Source: an uncultured Ureaplasma sp. | GTDB lineage: Bacteria > Bacillota_I > Bacilli_A > Mycoplasmatales > Mycoplasmoidaceae | Direction: 5' to 3' | NCBI GenBank assembly: GCA_902789825.1 | Contig: CADAPK010000002.1 | Location: 82,275 to 125,587 of the forward strand | DNA length: 43,313 bases | Shown here: one piece after another, positions 1 through 8,499 of the stretch | Layout of the letters: each line of letters starts with the position of its first letter | Numbering within the stretch: position 1 is the first letter of the stretch | Made by a program: the position numbers and the translations under genes | The notes under the pieces: generated by a model | Databases searched by the model: none | Told to the model about the DNA's origin: nothing | The model's input: the letters and a program-made list of their open reading frames with translations, nothing else

Positions 1-175
1 TGAGACTAAAGGTCTACCAAAAAAAATTTTGAATGATAACATTAATAAGACAATTAGAATCCCGATAAGTGAGAACATTCGCTGCTTAAATTTATCAAAT
101 TGTGTGGCAATTTTGCTATATCAAATTGCTATTAAAAATGGATATAAAAATTTAGCGATTTTTGAGCCTAAATAA
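1..175 (+). CDS. trmL: tRNA (cytidine/uridine-2'-O-)-methyltransferase TrmL, C-terminal fragment
   Basis: The window opens inside a gene; in-frame codons run from base 2 to a TAA at 173-175, giving the last 57 residues. They contain ETKGLP, then RIPISENIRCLNLSN, the C-terminal SPOUT (SpoU-family) motifs that form the trefoil-knot SAM-binding site. The arrangement ETxGLP ... IPM ... RSLNLSN is the one seen in TrmL/CspR enzymes, which 2'-O-methylate the wobble base (position 34) of tRNA-Leu. The usual RSLNLSN reads RCLNLSN here. The start and the N-terminal half lie outside the window. Another SpoU-family tRNA/rRNA methyltransferase cannot be fully excluded, but the short C-terminus fits TrmL best. 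Confidence 0.8.
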   Translation, partial: ETKGLPKKILNDNINKTIRIPISENIRCLNLSNCVAILLYQIAIKNGYKNLAIFEPK

Positions 176-207
176 TATTAAGTGTCCAAAATAAATCATT
201 AAGACAA

Positions 208-213
208 TATAAT
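208..213 (+). promoter_or_regulatory. -10 box (TATAAT) of the K+ transporter gene
   Basis: Perfect TATAAT 16 nt before the ATG at 230, in the 54-nt gap after trmL. No good -35 hexamer is evident. The predicted 5' leader is about 10 nt. Confidence 0.55.
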
Positions 214-229
214 TATTGAAACATTTTTA

Positions 230-1870
230 ATGGCTATTAGAGATAGTAAAACCAATAGTTATATAGTTGGTAATTCGTATCTAGATTCACTAAAAAAAAT
301 CGGCTCTAAGATAAGTCGATTCATCATTGGTTCGACAATTCCTAAAGTAATGTTTAGAGTTTATTTTTTAATTATTATTCTTGGTGCTATATTGTTATGT
401 TGCCCATGTAGTTTGCAAAAAATCGATGGTGTTCAATTAAATGGTTTTAAGAGTAAAAATTTCAATTTTTTGCAAGCATTATTTATTGCATGCTCTGGAT
501 TTTCAAATACTGGGTTAACACCGGTTGTAATCTTTAAATATTTTAATTGGTTTGGTCAATTTATTTTACTTATTATCATTGAAATCGGAGGAATGGGGGC
601 CTTTGCTCTATCATTTTGAGTATGATGCTTGATCAAAAAAATTTTTAAAAAAATAGAAAAAAAAAATATTAAAATTCTACAAATTCTACAATCTGAACGA
701 GGTGGAAATTGTTTATCTGATTCATTTAGAGTTATTTCAATTGCTTTTACTTTTTTATTTTGTATTCAAATTATTTTTGCTTTTATTTATAGTTTTTGTT
801 TTTGTTTTATTCCTGCATATCAGCAAAAAGGAATTGATGAAAATAATGGAAATTTTATCTCTTATAACGACTATTCGCAACCATTAAAATCTTTTGGTAA
901 TTATGGTTATAGTCTATGAGTTGCGCTTTTTTCAAGTGTTTCAGTTGTGAACAATGCCGGTTTTGACATTATTTCTAAATCTTCACTTTCCCCTTATCGT
1001 AATGACTTAGGTACAATACTGCAATTTTTTATTATGATTGAATTAATTATTGGTGGTCTTGGTCATTTTATTATTTTCGAATTTGTTGAAAAAATTCGTT
1101 ACAAACAGAAAGGTTTATCTTACCGATTATCATTATTTACAAAATTATCATTATTCATGTATATTTTTGTTGGTCTTATTGGATTAGTTTTTTCTTTTTG
1201 TTTTGAATTATCTGTAAAAAATGATCCAAAATCAATTATTGGTTTTGAATGCAAAAATTTTGAATTTGGTAAGAATGTTATGTACAACAAATGTTTTTGT
1301 ATTTTTTACAATGTTGTTGAGTGTCGAAGTCTTGGAATGAATACAATCGATTGTCGCACACTATCAGAATGATCTAAATGAGTGTTTAATATTTCAATGT
1401 TAATAGGTGGTGCCCCATCATCGACAGCTGGAGGGATTCGTGTAACGACAATAGCACTTATTTTTGTCACAATTTGAAATAAATTATGTGGCCGAAAAGA
1501 AATTATTTTTTTCAATCACACGATCAATAAAGATCTTGCTATTGAAGCTTTTATGATTTTAGTTATTTCAATTATTCTAGTTTTTTTTGGAACAATAATT
1601 TTTTGATCATCGTTGCCTTCTAATCCAACATTAAGCATTCAAAAAAAATATGCATTTACCGATGTGTTTTTTGAAAGTGCCTCTGCATTTGGGACAGTTG
1701 GTATTTCAATGAGTTACACGGCAATTGCAAAATGATGAGGCTTGCTAACATTAACAGTTTTAATGTTTATTGGGCAATTAGGTATTACCAATACATTATT
1801 GTCATGAACAAAAAATAAACCTAAATATGACAATGTAATTTTTTCATACGAAAATATAAAGTTACAATAA
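230..1870 (+). CDS. ktrB: Trk/Ktr-type K+ transporter membrane subunit (TrkH/KtrB family)
   Basis: 546 residues when five or more in-frame TGA codons are read as Trp. This is the K+-conducting membrane subunit of a Ktr/Trk uptake system, made of four M1-P-M2 repeats. All four pore-loop signatures with the selectivity-filter glycine are visible: SGFSNTGL (about residues 89-96), SVVNNAGFD (about 237-246), GGAPSSTAGGIRVTT (about 393-407) and SAFGTVGIS (about 487-495). Hydrophobic helices flank each loop. The length is typical (450-550). Partner regulatory subunits (KtrA/TrkA, RCK domain) bind the cytoplasmic face; none is seen in this window. It is preceded by trmL on the same strand and ends just before a tRNA gene on the other strand. 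The KtrB/TrkH choice is by family only. Confidence 0.9.
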
Positions 1871-1878
1871 TTTTTACT

Positions 1879-1956
1879 TGGCGTCCACAAATGGAATTGA
1901 ACCATTAACCTATAGCTTAGGAGGCTATCGCTCTATCCAATTTGAGCTATGTGAAC
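1879..1956 (-). tRNA. tRNA-Arg (anticodon CCU)
   Basis: On the minus strand the sequence folds as a cloverleaf. The acceptor arm GTTCACA pairs with TGTGGAC, the D arm has GCTC/GAGC, the anticodon arm is ATAGC-CTCCTAA-GCTAT with anticodon CCU, and the T arm carries GGTTCAATTCC. CCA is encoded after discriminator G. It reads AGG arginine codons. It lies convergent to the K+ transporter gene, with 8 nt between the stop codon and the tRNA 3' end. Confidence 0.93.
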
Positions 1957-2053
1957 AATAATTAAATTATAATCTCAAATAAGTAGTACTTGATTATTCA
2001 ATCAACTATGTTTCTATCATTAGTTTGATTCGTAGTTATCGAATGATAAAAAA

Positions 2054-2602
2054 ATGAAAATCAATCATAAAGTTTCAATTCATGCTTACAAATATGATGG
2101 TTGTTTATATAGGACATTTGAATTTCCAAAAATCATTTATGTCGATAAAAAAATTATCATTTTAAGTCTAAATAAAACAAGAATCATTAGTCAAGGAAAA
2201 AATAATAAATTTTACCACTCAAGTGGTAATAAAGATAGTTTTTGAATTATGTTTAATGACGAATGATACAATTTAATCATAACTTTTTGTCATAAAAAGA
2301 ATAAAGCAATTTATTATTTTAATATTGCTTCGCCATTCATTTATGAGGATGAAGCAATTAAATATGTTGATTTGGATTTGGATGTACGATTAATTTTCAA
2401 TAAAAAAAAACAATCATTGATCATTAAGGAACTTGATGAAAATGAATTTAAAAAAAATTCAGTAAGTATGTTTTACCCAAATGAATTAATTAATCAAACA
2501 ATTAATGCAAAAAACAAACTTATTGATTTGATAAAAAAAACTAAATTTTTCTTCAAATACGACGAAGATTTTTTTAAAAAATTTAACTTTGAAAATGAGT
2601 AA
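2054..2602 (+). CDS. DUF402 family protein, probable nucleoside tri-/diphosphatase (Ntdp-like)
   Basis: 182 residues after reading TGA at 2243-2245 and 2264-2266 as Trp. The core matches DUF402/Ntdp proteins of Firmicutes: an N-terminal beta-rich part (YKYDGCLYRTF, residues about 13-23), then WYNLIITF, an ASPFIYEDEAIKYVDLDLDVRL-like segment with the conserved DLDxR metal/phosphate site, and a C-terminal helix. The usual length is 175-185. The S. aureus and B. subtilis members hydrolyse NTPs and NDPs. The substrate in this organism is unknown. The gene overlaps the next by 8 nt, so the two are probably co-transcribed. Confidence 0.75.
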
Positions 2603-3317
2603 CGATTTCGCATTAATTAATAATCGCATAAAAGAAATGATTGATAAAGAACGATATCACGAGGCATTGGCATTATTAATTGAAGAATCTAAAAACCCTT
2701 TATTTTCTAATGATCAACACTTACTAATTAATCTTCAAATTAAAAATTTAACACATTTTATTAAACAGAAAAAGGAAAGTTTATTTGTAAATTCGTTATC
2801 AAAAAGTCAATTAATCGATTTGTTTTTATCAAAAAAATATAATCTTGAACTTCTGGAAGAATTATTTAAAAAGTATTTAGACAACTTCGAAACATGTGAC
2901 TATTTAAAGTTACAGAATGTTTTCTTAGATGAACGACTCGATAACACTTTAAAGATTAATTTTTTAAAAATTTTCAAAAATTATAGTATCGATTATGATT
3001 TCGATTTTTTAAATACGATGACGAAATCAAAATTTCGAATTAATCCAAAAAACAATTTTAATTTAGATAATTATGACAATCTTTTTAAATTAGCGACAGA
3101 TTTGGAAATAATTTTTTATAAGGATGTTGTGAAAAGTAATATTGCCAAACAAATTATTAATCGAATATATACCCATTTTTTCAATGATTATGAAAAAATC
3201 GAGTATTCACCAATAGTTCTTTTTGATCACATTGTTAGTTTTATTGAACATGCATTCAATAGCAATTATCCAATTGATAAAAAATTTGTAATTTGAATAA
3301 AAAATATTCTTAATTAG
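2595..3317 (+). CDS. helical repeat (TPR-like) protein, possibly DUF3196 family
   Basis: 240 residues; ATG at 2595 was chosen over an upstream TTG at 2589, and both overlap the DUF402 gene. The C-terminus is ...FVIWIKNILN after a TGA Trp codon at 3294. The N-terminus (IKEMIDKERYHEALALLIEE followed by a NPLFSNDQ segment) looks like the degenerate TPR pair of Firmicutes DUF3196 proteins, which have a 'basal degradation' pattern EAL..IEEEL..PYIP. The remainder is predicted mostly alpha-helical and charged, with no catalytic motif and no signal peptide. Its function is not recognised; a protein-interaction role is suggested only by the fold. It overlaps the DUF402 gene and is followed 31 nt later by prs, which has its own -10 box. 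Confidence 0.6.
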
Positions 3318-3333
3318 TGTTTGTGTTAATTAA

Positions 3334-3339
3334 TATAAT
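3334..3339 (+). promoter_or_regulatory. -10 box (TATAAT) of prs
   Basis: TATAAT with 9 nt to the prs ATG at 3349, in a 31-nt intergenic gap. The mRNA would be leaderless or have a 1-4 nt leader. Confidence 0.55.
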
Positions 3340-3348
3340 TTAGAAAAT

Positions 3349-4281
3349 ATGAATACTAAACATACTAGCAATGATATTATTGTCAGTCTATCAGGTTGTA
3401 CAAAATTAGCTGATTTAATTTCACAACGAACAAAAATTAAAAAAGCAAAAATTTTAATTAGCCATTTTGCAGATGATGAATCATTTATAAAGATATGTGA
3501 GTCAGTTAAAGGTAAGCATGTTTATGTTATCCAATCAACATGTCCACCAGTCAACGAAAATTTAATGGAACTATTAATAACAATTGATATTTTAAAAAGA
3601 TCATTCGTTAAACTAATAACTGTTATTTGTCCGTATTATGGTTATGCAAGACAAGATCGTTTACTTTCAAAAAATGAACCACTTACTGCAAAATTAGTTG
3701 CAAATTTATTGGAAAAATCAGGTGTTGATAATATCTACTTGCTTGATCCACATTCAAGTCAAATACAAGGTTTTTTTAATATTCCTAATGCGATTATTTC
3801 AGGAATTCATTTTTTGATGGATGAAATTAAAAAAAAGAATAATTTAAAAGATTTTGTTATTGTCTCTCCTGATTATGGGAGTGTAAAGAGGATAAAAAAT
3901 TTAAGTGAAGCATATAAGATTCCAATGTTAATTATTAATAAGAATCGACCACAACCAAATGTTGTTGAAATTGTTGATATTTTAGGAGCAGATATAAAAA
4001 ACAAAAATTGTCTAATAATCGATGATATGATTGATACTGGTGGTACAATTATTACTGCTTGTAAAACACTGAAAAAAATGGGTTGCAAAAAGATTATTGT
4101 TGGTTGCATTCATGGCATTTTATCAACAAATGCTGTCGAAAAATTTAATTTGGCCTATGAAAACAAGACGATTGATCAACTATTTGTTTCCAATTCGATA
4201 GATTCAATCTACACTAAAAAAATTAAAAATTTACATATTGTAGATATTAGTTCATACCTAACAAAAAATATTTTTGATTAG
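3349..4281 (+). CDS. prs: ribose-phosphate pyrophosphokinase (PRPP synthetase)
   Basis: 310 residues, the normal length for class I enzymes. Prs makes PRPP from ribose-5-phosphate and ATP, feeding purine/pyrimidine salvage and NAD synthesis. Diagnostic motifs are FADDESFIKI (N-terminal substrate region), CPYYGYARQDR (ATP-binding flexible loop), LDPHSSQIQGFF (the DPHSxQIQGFF signature), VIVSPDYGSVKR (the usual xSPDxGG is GS here) and the PRPP loop LIIDDMIDTGGTI. All catalytic positions I can check are intact. It stands alone, with a TATAAT directly before the start, and converges on the broken TetR gene downstream, whose stop lies 17 nt away. Confidence 0.95.
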   Translation: MNTKHTSNDIIVSLSGCTKLADLISQRTKIKKAKILISHFADDESFIKICESVKGKHVYVIQSTCPPVNENLMELLITIDILKRSFVKLITVICPYYGYARQDRLLSKNEPLTAKLVANLLEKSGVDNIYLLDPHSSQIQGFFNIPNAIISGIHFLMDEIKKKNNLKDFVIVSPDYGSVKRIKNLSEAYKIPMLIINKNRPQPNVVEIVDILGADIKNKNCLIIDDMIDTGGTIITACKTLKKMGCKKIIVGCIHGILSTNAVEKFNLAYENKTIDQLFVSNSIDSIYTKKIKNLHIVDISSYLTKNIFD

Positions 4282-4297
4282 TTTTATAATTACTTAT

Positions 4298-4895
4298 TTA
4301 GGACTCATTTTTATATTTTAAAATAATTTCTTCAATGTAAATAAATTGCTCATATAATTTTTCTTTACTAATTATTGTTTTTGAAGTTGTTATTGTAAAA
4401 ATAATATTACTTAATCCCCCACAAATTCATAGTGCAATTAATTGTTTTTGAAATGGATTACAATCAAGTTTTAGTTGCTCAACTTCTTGATAAATTAGGA
4501 GTTTAATTATTCTCGTAAAAACATCAATATATGTTCCTTTACCTCCCCTTATTCGCAATTAATTCTAGACTATTACTAAAAATATCAAAAAATTCATATG
4601 TGAAATCGATTATTACATGTGTAAAATAATTGATCAATTCCGCTAATGATTTTGGTTTAAATTTTTTTGGAATTGGCAATCAATTGATTAATCTTTCTTT
4701 TATTAGCAACGCAATCAAATCATTTTTATTATTGAAATGATGGTAAAATGTTACTAAATTTATTTTTGCTCTATGACAAATTTCATTCACTTTAATATTT
4801 GTTTTGCGATAAACCTTTTTTTGTAACAATTCAAAACATGCTTTCATTAGTGCTTGTCTTGTTTTTATAATTCGTAAATCTAAAAAATCTTCCAT
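4298..4895 (-). pseudogene. TetR-family transcriptional regulator, frameshifted
   Basis: From ATG at 4895 the frame gives a typical TetR DNA-binding domain: RIIKTRQALMKACFELL, then an HTH with CHRAKINLVTFYHHF and NNKNDLIALL (residues 8-70). It continues through TGA-Trp into SLAELINYF... and hits TAA at 4539-4541. The other half, GTYIDVFTRIIKLLIYQEVE to YKNES and a stop at 4298, is open in the frame shifted by one base. Removing one base near the GGGG run (CCCC at 4545-4548 on the plus strand) restores about 198 residues, the normal TetR length. So this is a single-base insertion: a pseudogene, a slippage-switchable gene or a sequencing error. The truncated product would keep the HTH but lack most of the ligand/dimer domain. 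It is divergent from the phosphopantetheinyl transferase gene, 41 nt away. Confidence 0.75.
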
Positions 4896-4924
4896 ATTCT
4901 TATTTTCTCTATTATTTATCTTTT

Positions 4925-4930
4925 TATAAT
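4925..4930 (+). promoter_or_regulatory. -10 box (TATAAT) for a leaderless phosphopantetheinyl transferase mRNA
   Basis: TATAAT ends exactly 6 nt before the ATG at 4937, so transcription should begin at or next to the start codon. It lies in the 41-nt divergent gap with the TetR-like gene. Confidence 0.6.
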
Positions 4931-4936
4931 TGAATA

Positions 4937-5518
4937 ATGATAAACAAGACGGTAAAAGTTTATGTTTATAGAATTAAACACGATTATTTAAACAATATAA
5001 ATTGGTTTAATAAATATCGTCTAAAACAAATAGATCAATGTTTTAATAATACGGCAAGGCAACAAAGAATTTATAGTTGATTACTAATAAATTATGCTTT
5101 ACAAAAGGAATTTAAGTATGATATCGTAAAACAAAAAAATTTTAAATTAATCAATAAGCATTTTTGAAAATATAAAAATTATTTTTTTTCTATTACTCAT
5201 CGTGATGAATATGTTGCCATCGCAATATCAACACATAAAATCGGTGTTGATTTGGAATTATTTAATAAAAAATTATTTAAAGAGAATATTTGAAATCGAA
5301 TTGTTAATGAAGACAAAAATTTAAAATATTCACCATTATCCTGTTTAATTCTATGAATTAAAAGTGAGGCCTTTTTTAAGCAAACATCTTTAAAACATAT
5401 TGCATGATTAAATAAAAAGCACGATGAGAGAATCACGGTAATAAACATCAAAAGAACTAAAATATGATTAGCAATAACTTGCAATAAAAAAGACTTAAAA
5501 TTAGTTATTGATATTTAA
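4937..5518 (+). CDS. 4'-phosphopantetheinyl transferase, Sfp/AcpT type
   Basis: 193 residues after reading seven TGA codons as Trp; an AUG-only reader would miss it. Sfp-type enzymes transfer 4'-phosphopantetheine from CoA to a serine of a carrier protein. Landmarks: ARQQRIYSWLLINYAL (the RxxR..LLR-like helix), YFFSITHRDEYVAIAI (FNxSHS..yvv.A region), HKIGVDLELF (the Mg-binding GVDIE motif) and CLILWIKSEAFFKQT (the WxxKEAxxK motif). The family's Glu is kept as SEA. The length fits a short Sfp/AcpT form (AcpS is about 120 residues). No acyl carrier protein gene is seen in the window. The divergent TetR-like gene could regulate it. Confidence 0.8.
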
Positions 5519-5520
5519 AG

Positions 5521-5526
5521 TATAAT
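5521..5526 (+). promoter_or_regulatory. candidate -10 box (TATAAT) upstream of the RNase J gene
   Basis: TATAAT 95 nt before the rnj ATG, immediately after the transferase stop codon. Nothing else is recognisable in the 103-nt gap. No closer -10 box is as good. Confidence 0.4.
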
Positions 5527-5621
5527 AAAGCATATTAAACTTAAACTTGTAAAATTTTAATTTGAAATCACTTTTAATAATTTAGTAAGCATTAAAATTA
5601 ACAAAATTTTATCCTTAATAT

Positions 5622-7313
5622 ATGCAAATGCAAAACACTACTCCAACAAAAATATTAGCATTAGGTGGAATTGAAGAAATCGGTAAAAACATGTATGTTT
5701 TTGAACATAGCGATGAATTATTTATCATAGATTGCGGTAACAAATTTTGTGATGAAAATAAACTACCCGGTGTTTCATCAATAATTTGCTCATTTGATTA
5801 TTTATTACTAAATAAAAAAAAAATCAAAGGTTTAATAATTACCCATGCACATGAGGACCATATTGGTGGAATTCCGTATTTACTCAAGACAATGAATATT
5901 CCTAATATTTATGCTAGTTCATTATCGCTTTTGATTATTAAGCATAAATTGAAAGAACACAATGATATTAAACAACCAAAATTTATCGAGATAACCGATG
6001 ATTTTATTATTAAAGAAAAACATTTTACAATTGATTTCTTCCGCGTTTGCCACTCGATTCCATTATGTTATGGCGTTTGTCTACAAACTCCAAATGGTAA
6101 TATTGTCACATGTGGTGATTTTCGCTTTGATTTTTTCAATAAAATGGAACAAACAAATATCCATAAAATATGTAACATTTCAAAGCGCGGTATTGACTTA
6201 TTATTATGTGAGACAACAAATGCGGAATCATTAGGTTTTAGTACTTCAGAATATTTAATCATAAATGAAATAAAAAAAAGATTAATGAATGCAAAAGGTC
6301 GTGTTTTGATTACAACTTTTGCTTCTAATTTAAGGCGAATTGAAAATATTATTGAAATAGCAAAAAGTCTTAAAAAGCGAATTTGTATTATTGGAAAATC
6401 AATGGAGACGAACATTAAATCATCGATTCAATTAAATTTAATTAAAACATTTAAACAAGACTTTGTTGAACCAACTGATATTAAGAATATTGCTGATCGT
6501 GATTTATTAATTATTTTAACCGGTTCACAAGGTGAACCAAATGCCGCGCTAAATATGATGGCTAATGGCCGTTATCCGCATATTGTTTTAAAATCCTCCG
6601 ATACATTGCTAATGTCATCCAATCCTATTCCGGGTAATTTTGATCAAGTTGAACAACTTTTAAACCGCTTATATAAATCAGGAATGAAAATTTATGTTAA
6701 TTCAAAAAAAAATAAGTTACATGCTTCTGGGCATGCCTCACAAATTGAGTTGGAATTGATGGTTAAATTAATTAATCCTAAATACATTATTCCAATTCAT
6801 GGCGAATATCGAATGCTTGCCGCTATGAAAAATAATGTTTCTATTATTGGTTTTGAAAAAGAAAAGTATATTCAAATTGCTAATGGACAAATTGTCGAAT
6901 TATTAAATCATCAAGTAAATGTAACAAATAATTTTGTCAACACTGATGAGGTTTACATTGATGATAATAAAACAAATGTTGATAACTCGCGTGTTTTAGT
7001 TGTGCGAAAAATTTTATCAACAGATGGTATTTTTAATGTAACGATTTTGATTGATCGAATTATCCATAAGATAATCGGAATTCCAAAATTAATTACACGT
7101 GGATGCTTTTATGCAAATTCATATATTAATTTGCTTCATAAAATTGAGTACTCGATTCGCGATAATATCGAATTAGAAATGAGTAAAAATCCAAAACCAA
7201 TTGATAATTTAAAAATTCGTAAAATTGTTGAACAAACAATTACCTATTTTATTTATAAAAATAAGCACAAAAAACCATTAGTTCAAACAACAATTTTTGA
7301 TGTACATCAATAA
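5622..7313 (+). CDS. rnj: ribonuclease J (metallo-beta-lactamase/beta-CASP RNase)
   Basis: 563 residues, the normal RNase J length (550-570). It is a 5'-3' exo- and endoribonuclease of mRNA decay and rRNA maturation in Gram-positives and mollicutes. The N-terminal beta-lactamase core has LGGIEEIGKNMYV (residues 14-26) and the Zn motif THAHEDH with H75, H77, D79 and H80. SIPLCYGVCLQTP and TCGDFRFD follow, then the beta-CASP segment with TGSQGEPNAALNMMANG, SSNPIPGN and the final IPIHGEYRML. The C-terminal domain is present. ATG at 5628 is an alternative start two codons in. Mollicutes often carry two RNase J paralogues; J1 versus J2 cannot be decided from sequence alone. It is convergent with the membrane-protein gene, 10 nt apart. 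Confidence 0.94.
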   Translation: MQMQNTTPTKILALGGIEEIGKNMYVFEHSDELFIIDCGNKFCDENKLPGVSSIICSFDYLLLNKKKIKGLIITHAHEDHIGGIPYLLKTMNIPNIYASSLSLLIIKHKLKEHNDIKQPKFIEITDDFIIKEKHFTIDFFRVCHSIPLCYGVCLQTPNGNIVTCGDFRFDFFNKMEQTNIHKICNISKRGIDLLLCETTNAESLGFSTSEYLIINEIKKRLMNAKGRVLITTFASNLRRIENIIEIAKSLKKRICIIGKSMETNIKSSIQLNLIKTFKQDFVEPTDIKNIADRDLLIILTGSQGEPNAALNMMANGRYPHIVLKSSDTLLMSSNPIPGNFDQVEQLLNRLYKSGMKIYVNSKKNKLHASGHASQIELELMVKLINPKYIIPIHGEYRMLAAMKNNVSIIGFEKEKYIQIANGQIVELLNHQVNVTNNFVNTDEVYIDDNKTNVDNSRVLVVRKILSTDGIFNVTILIDRIIHKIIGIPKLITRGCFYANSYINLLHKIEYSIRDNIELEMSKNPKPIDNLKIRKIVEQTITYFIYKNKHKKPLVQTTIFDVHQ

Positions 7314-7323
7314 ATAGGATTAT

Positions 7324-8232
7324 TTATTTTTTAAGATTTTTTATGTGTTTTCACAAATAATCATTGATATTTTCGTCTAGTCTTATTCTTCTATCTTTTT
7401 CTTCACTATTAATTTTGTTAGAATAAAATTTAATTTTTAGATATAAAAATAGGCAAATAACGACAATGCAAATAAAAAAAAGGATAAAAATATTAATAAT
7501 ATTACTATATCTTCCTATTTCACTTGAACTAGGATCGTTTTTATTTTTTTGGTAAAAACAATTAGGACAACAATTTGTAAAATTACCATAAACTGAAAAG
7601 TTACGATGGTCAGCACCACATGTAAGAAATGGAACAATTAGTACATAAATTAAATAGCAAAAAGGGTATATTAATCAACAAAAAAAGGATTTAATGACCT
7701 TATTTTTTGTTATTTGTTTTTTGTAATAATTGTTGAATTTAGCATTGACAATAAATAAACTAATCATGAAGATTGGATTTATTTCAAAAAGGAAAACATA
7801 TTGACAAATATTAATTGCTCTTTTAAAAATCAAAATATTTTGTTGTGTGTAGTCAAATTTTATTACATCATGAAAAATATTAAAAATCATTCAGAAATTA
7901 AAAATGACTAGACTTATTGCCGCATATGCGGCAATACAACATAGTAAATTTCCTTTTTTAAAAAAAATTAATTTTTGCTTGAAAAAATAAATAATGTAAA
8001 TAATACTAAACAAAACATTGCATTGCTGTGTGTAATATGTTAATGAGGAATATCAAATTTCTTTGAAATCGCCTTCATTAATTTTTATTTCATTTATTCA
8101 TTGCAAAACTAAAATCAATATAACAACAACTTGTAAAAATAGACCGCAAAGAAAATAATTTCTAATTAGTTTACTATACCTTGCAAGCGAATTATTAGTA
8201 TAAAATCAATATTTGATATTTTTTGGATTCAT
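7324..8232 (-). CDS. multispanning membrane protein, DUF1600/Pr6Pr-like
   Basis: 302 residues with seven TGA-Trp codons. From the N-terminus there are about six to seven hydrophobic segments: GLFLQVVVILILVLQWI, YTQQCNVLFSIIYIIYFF, LCCIAAYAAISLVIFNFW, a long loop, INPIFMISLFIV, WLIYPFCYLIYVLIVPFLTC and INIFILFFICIVVICLFLYL. The tail is charged. The motif YTxQCN and the WLIYPFxYLIYxL segment resemble the mollicute DUF1600 / Pr6Pr membrane family, whose function is unknown. A Cys pair (TNCCPNC) lies in the loop before the last helix. ATG at 8230-8232 is the only reasonable start; an upstream ATG is followed two codons later by TAG. The gene faces rnj and diverges from dnaB. Confidence 0.7.
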
Positions 8233-8302
8233 TTGGTCCTAATTCATGTTTATTTTATTACTTAAATTGTCAAATAAAAAAATATTTTTATATATGTATA
8301 AA

Positions 8303-8329
8303 ACTTATCAACATTTTTTGTTGATAAGT
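8303..8329 (+). repeat. 11-bp perfect palindrome with DnaA-box-like arms upstream of dnaB
   Basis: ACTTATCAACA, five T, then TGTTGATAAGT form a perfect inverted repeat. Each arm contains TTATCAACA, one mismatch from the DnaA box TTATCCACA. A possible extended -10 (TG-TATAAA, 8295-8302) sits directly before it, so the repeat would cover the transcription start. The rest of the 8233-8499 gap is AT-rich and shows nothing else. It could be an operator, a DnaA site or an RNA hairpin. Confidence 0.5.
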
Positions 8330-8499
8330 AGAAAAATAATCAAAAAATGATTAATTTTCTGATTTTATATTTCATCGTAATGTCAATTTTTATGTTGGTA
8401 TTTTTGTGTTTAGGAAAAAAATATTTTTTTTTCTCAAATTTTATTTAAACGGTTATATTAAAAATATTCCAATAGTTATTTTTTAATTTTTTCTAAAAA

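Noticed and set aside
230-1870. Several short separate genes across the K+ transporter, RDD, ComEC, LepA and PcrA regions
   Set aside because: The breaks are TGA codons at positions where homologues have Trp. With UGA as Trp each is one gene.
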